Positions 60,226 to 64,000 of a DNA stretch of 64,000 nucleotides are shown in pieces. This DNA comes from Portunus trituberculatus (lineage: Eukaryota > Arthropoda > Malacostraca > Decapoda > Portunidae). The notes beneath the pieces were generated by a model. It was not told where the DNA came from. It saw only the letters and a program-made list of their open reading frames with translations, and did no database searches. The position numbers and the translations under genes were made by a program. Numbering within the stretch: the first letter of the stretch is position 1; each line of letters begins with the position of its first letter. The stretch is from positions 10,190,360 to 10,254,359 of the forward strand of contig NC_059303.1 of the NCBI RefSeq assembly GCF_017591435.1. Reading direction: 5' to 3'.

Positions 60226-60380
60226 AAACTGTGTCGGGAAGCGAAAAAAGAAAACTCCACAGCCCTATCAGTTCTGGCGAGTACCTAAACCCAATTTGTC
60301 AAGAGCAATGAGACCCAACACTGTAGTGAAAAAAAATATATAAGTGGCACTTAAAAATAGATGTGGCGAAGAGGTAAGAG

Positions 60381-63714
<3,334 letters not shown>

Positions 63715-63735
63715 CGTCATCACGCCCTCGAACAT
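63715..63735 (-). other. Candidate short 5' coding exon (MFEGVMT) ending in a phase-0 donor
   Basis: On the minus strand CACAATG (A at -3) opens seven codons that end precisely at a GTGAGT donor in phase 0. A weak acceptor-like CAG lies at 63778-63780. It could be an alternative first exon for Antp (acceptor 47562 is phase 0), part of an unseen upstream gene, or chance. It was chosen only for the start context and donor quality. Confidence 0.18.
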
Positions 63736-64000
63736 TGTGAAGCCTTGGGAGGAGAAGAATCTATTATTTATGGTAACCTGTATATTCTTTGATACTTAAT
63801 GTTAAAACCGGCAGCCTTACTTTTATAAACAATGTTATTACACCTCATATCAGTAGCATTGTATACACGTATTCGTTACTTTGTTTTTTCCTCTTTCTTC
63901 TTCATTAACTTTCTTAGCCACTCGTAACTAATGACGAGAGAAGTCCCACGCAACGGAGTTATATAAGGAGTAATTGTCTTTAACGCGTGGGAGAAGTGGG
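63736..64000. other. Right edge, nothing identified
   Basis: AT-rich unique sequence without a recognisable feature. Confidence 0.5.

Overview
The window is animal nuclear DNA, most likely from an arthropod and probably a decapod or other malacostracan crustacean. That assignment rests on three things: an Antennapedia-type Hox gene with a homeodomain that appears identical to the insect one, a Jockey/CR1-type LINE remnant, and extreme density of long (GA)n, (CA)n, (TA)n and trinucleotide arrays. The species call is inference; no ribosomal or mitochondrial marker is present.

The one gene I can identify with confidence is Antp, on the minus strand. Its last coding exon (13290-13537) encodes the whole homeodomain and C-terminus. 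The preceding coding exon (46869-47460, open up to an acceptor at 47562) encodes the Tyr/Pro/Gln-rich N-terminal region and the YPWM hexapeptide. They are separated by an intron of 33,331 bp. Consensus splice sites join in phase 1 and give a 279-residue protein if translation begins at 47460. A possible upstream exon (donor at 52754) would extend the frame to 323 residues from an ATG at 52783. A second short open segment at 63715-63735 also ends in a phase-0 donor.

Layout: 1-1678 is the 3' part of a decayed non-LTR retrotransposon with an A tail. 1679-4020 is a 2.3 kb (GA)n array that grows directly out of that tail and carries a 32-bp duplicate of the LINE 3' end. 4021-13289 is intergenic DNA plus the presumed Antp 3' UTR. 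13538-46868 is the giant intron, with many microsatellites, purine/pyrimidine-asymmetric blocks and several islands of complex sequence that contain homeodomain-type TAAT or Hox/Exd-type motifs. 47563-64000 is the 5' side of Antp, with possible 5' exons and promoter, more microsatellites and a 560-bp compound (TA)n/(GT)n tract.

In a standard arthropod Hox cluster transcribed in this direction, Scr/ftz would lie beyond the left edge and Ubx beyond the right edge. No homeodomain other than that of Antp is visible here. I see no tRNA, rRNA, CRISPR array or bacterial-type operon, and no convincing novel system. The most useful leads concern Antp isoforms: alternative 5' coding exons and an in-frame alternative acceptor in the YPWM-homeodomain linker.
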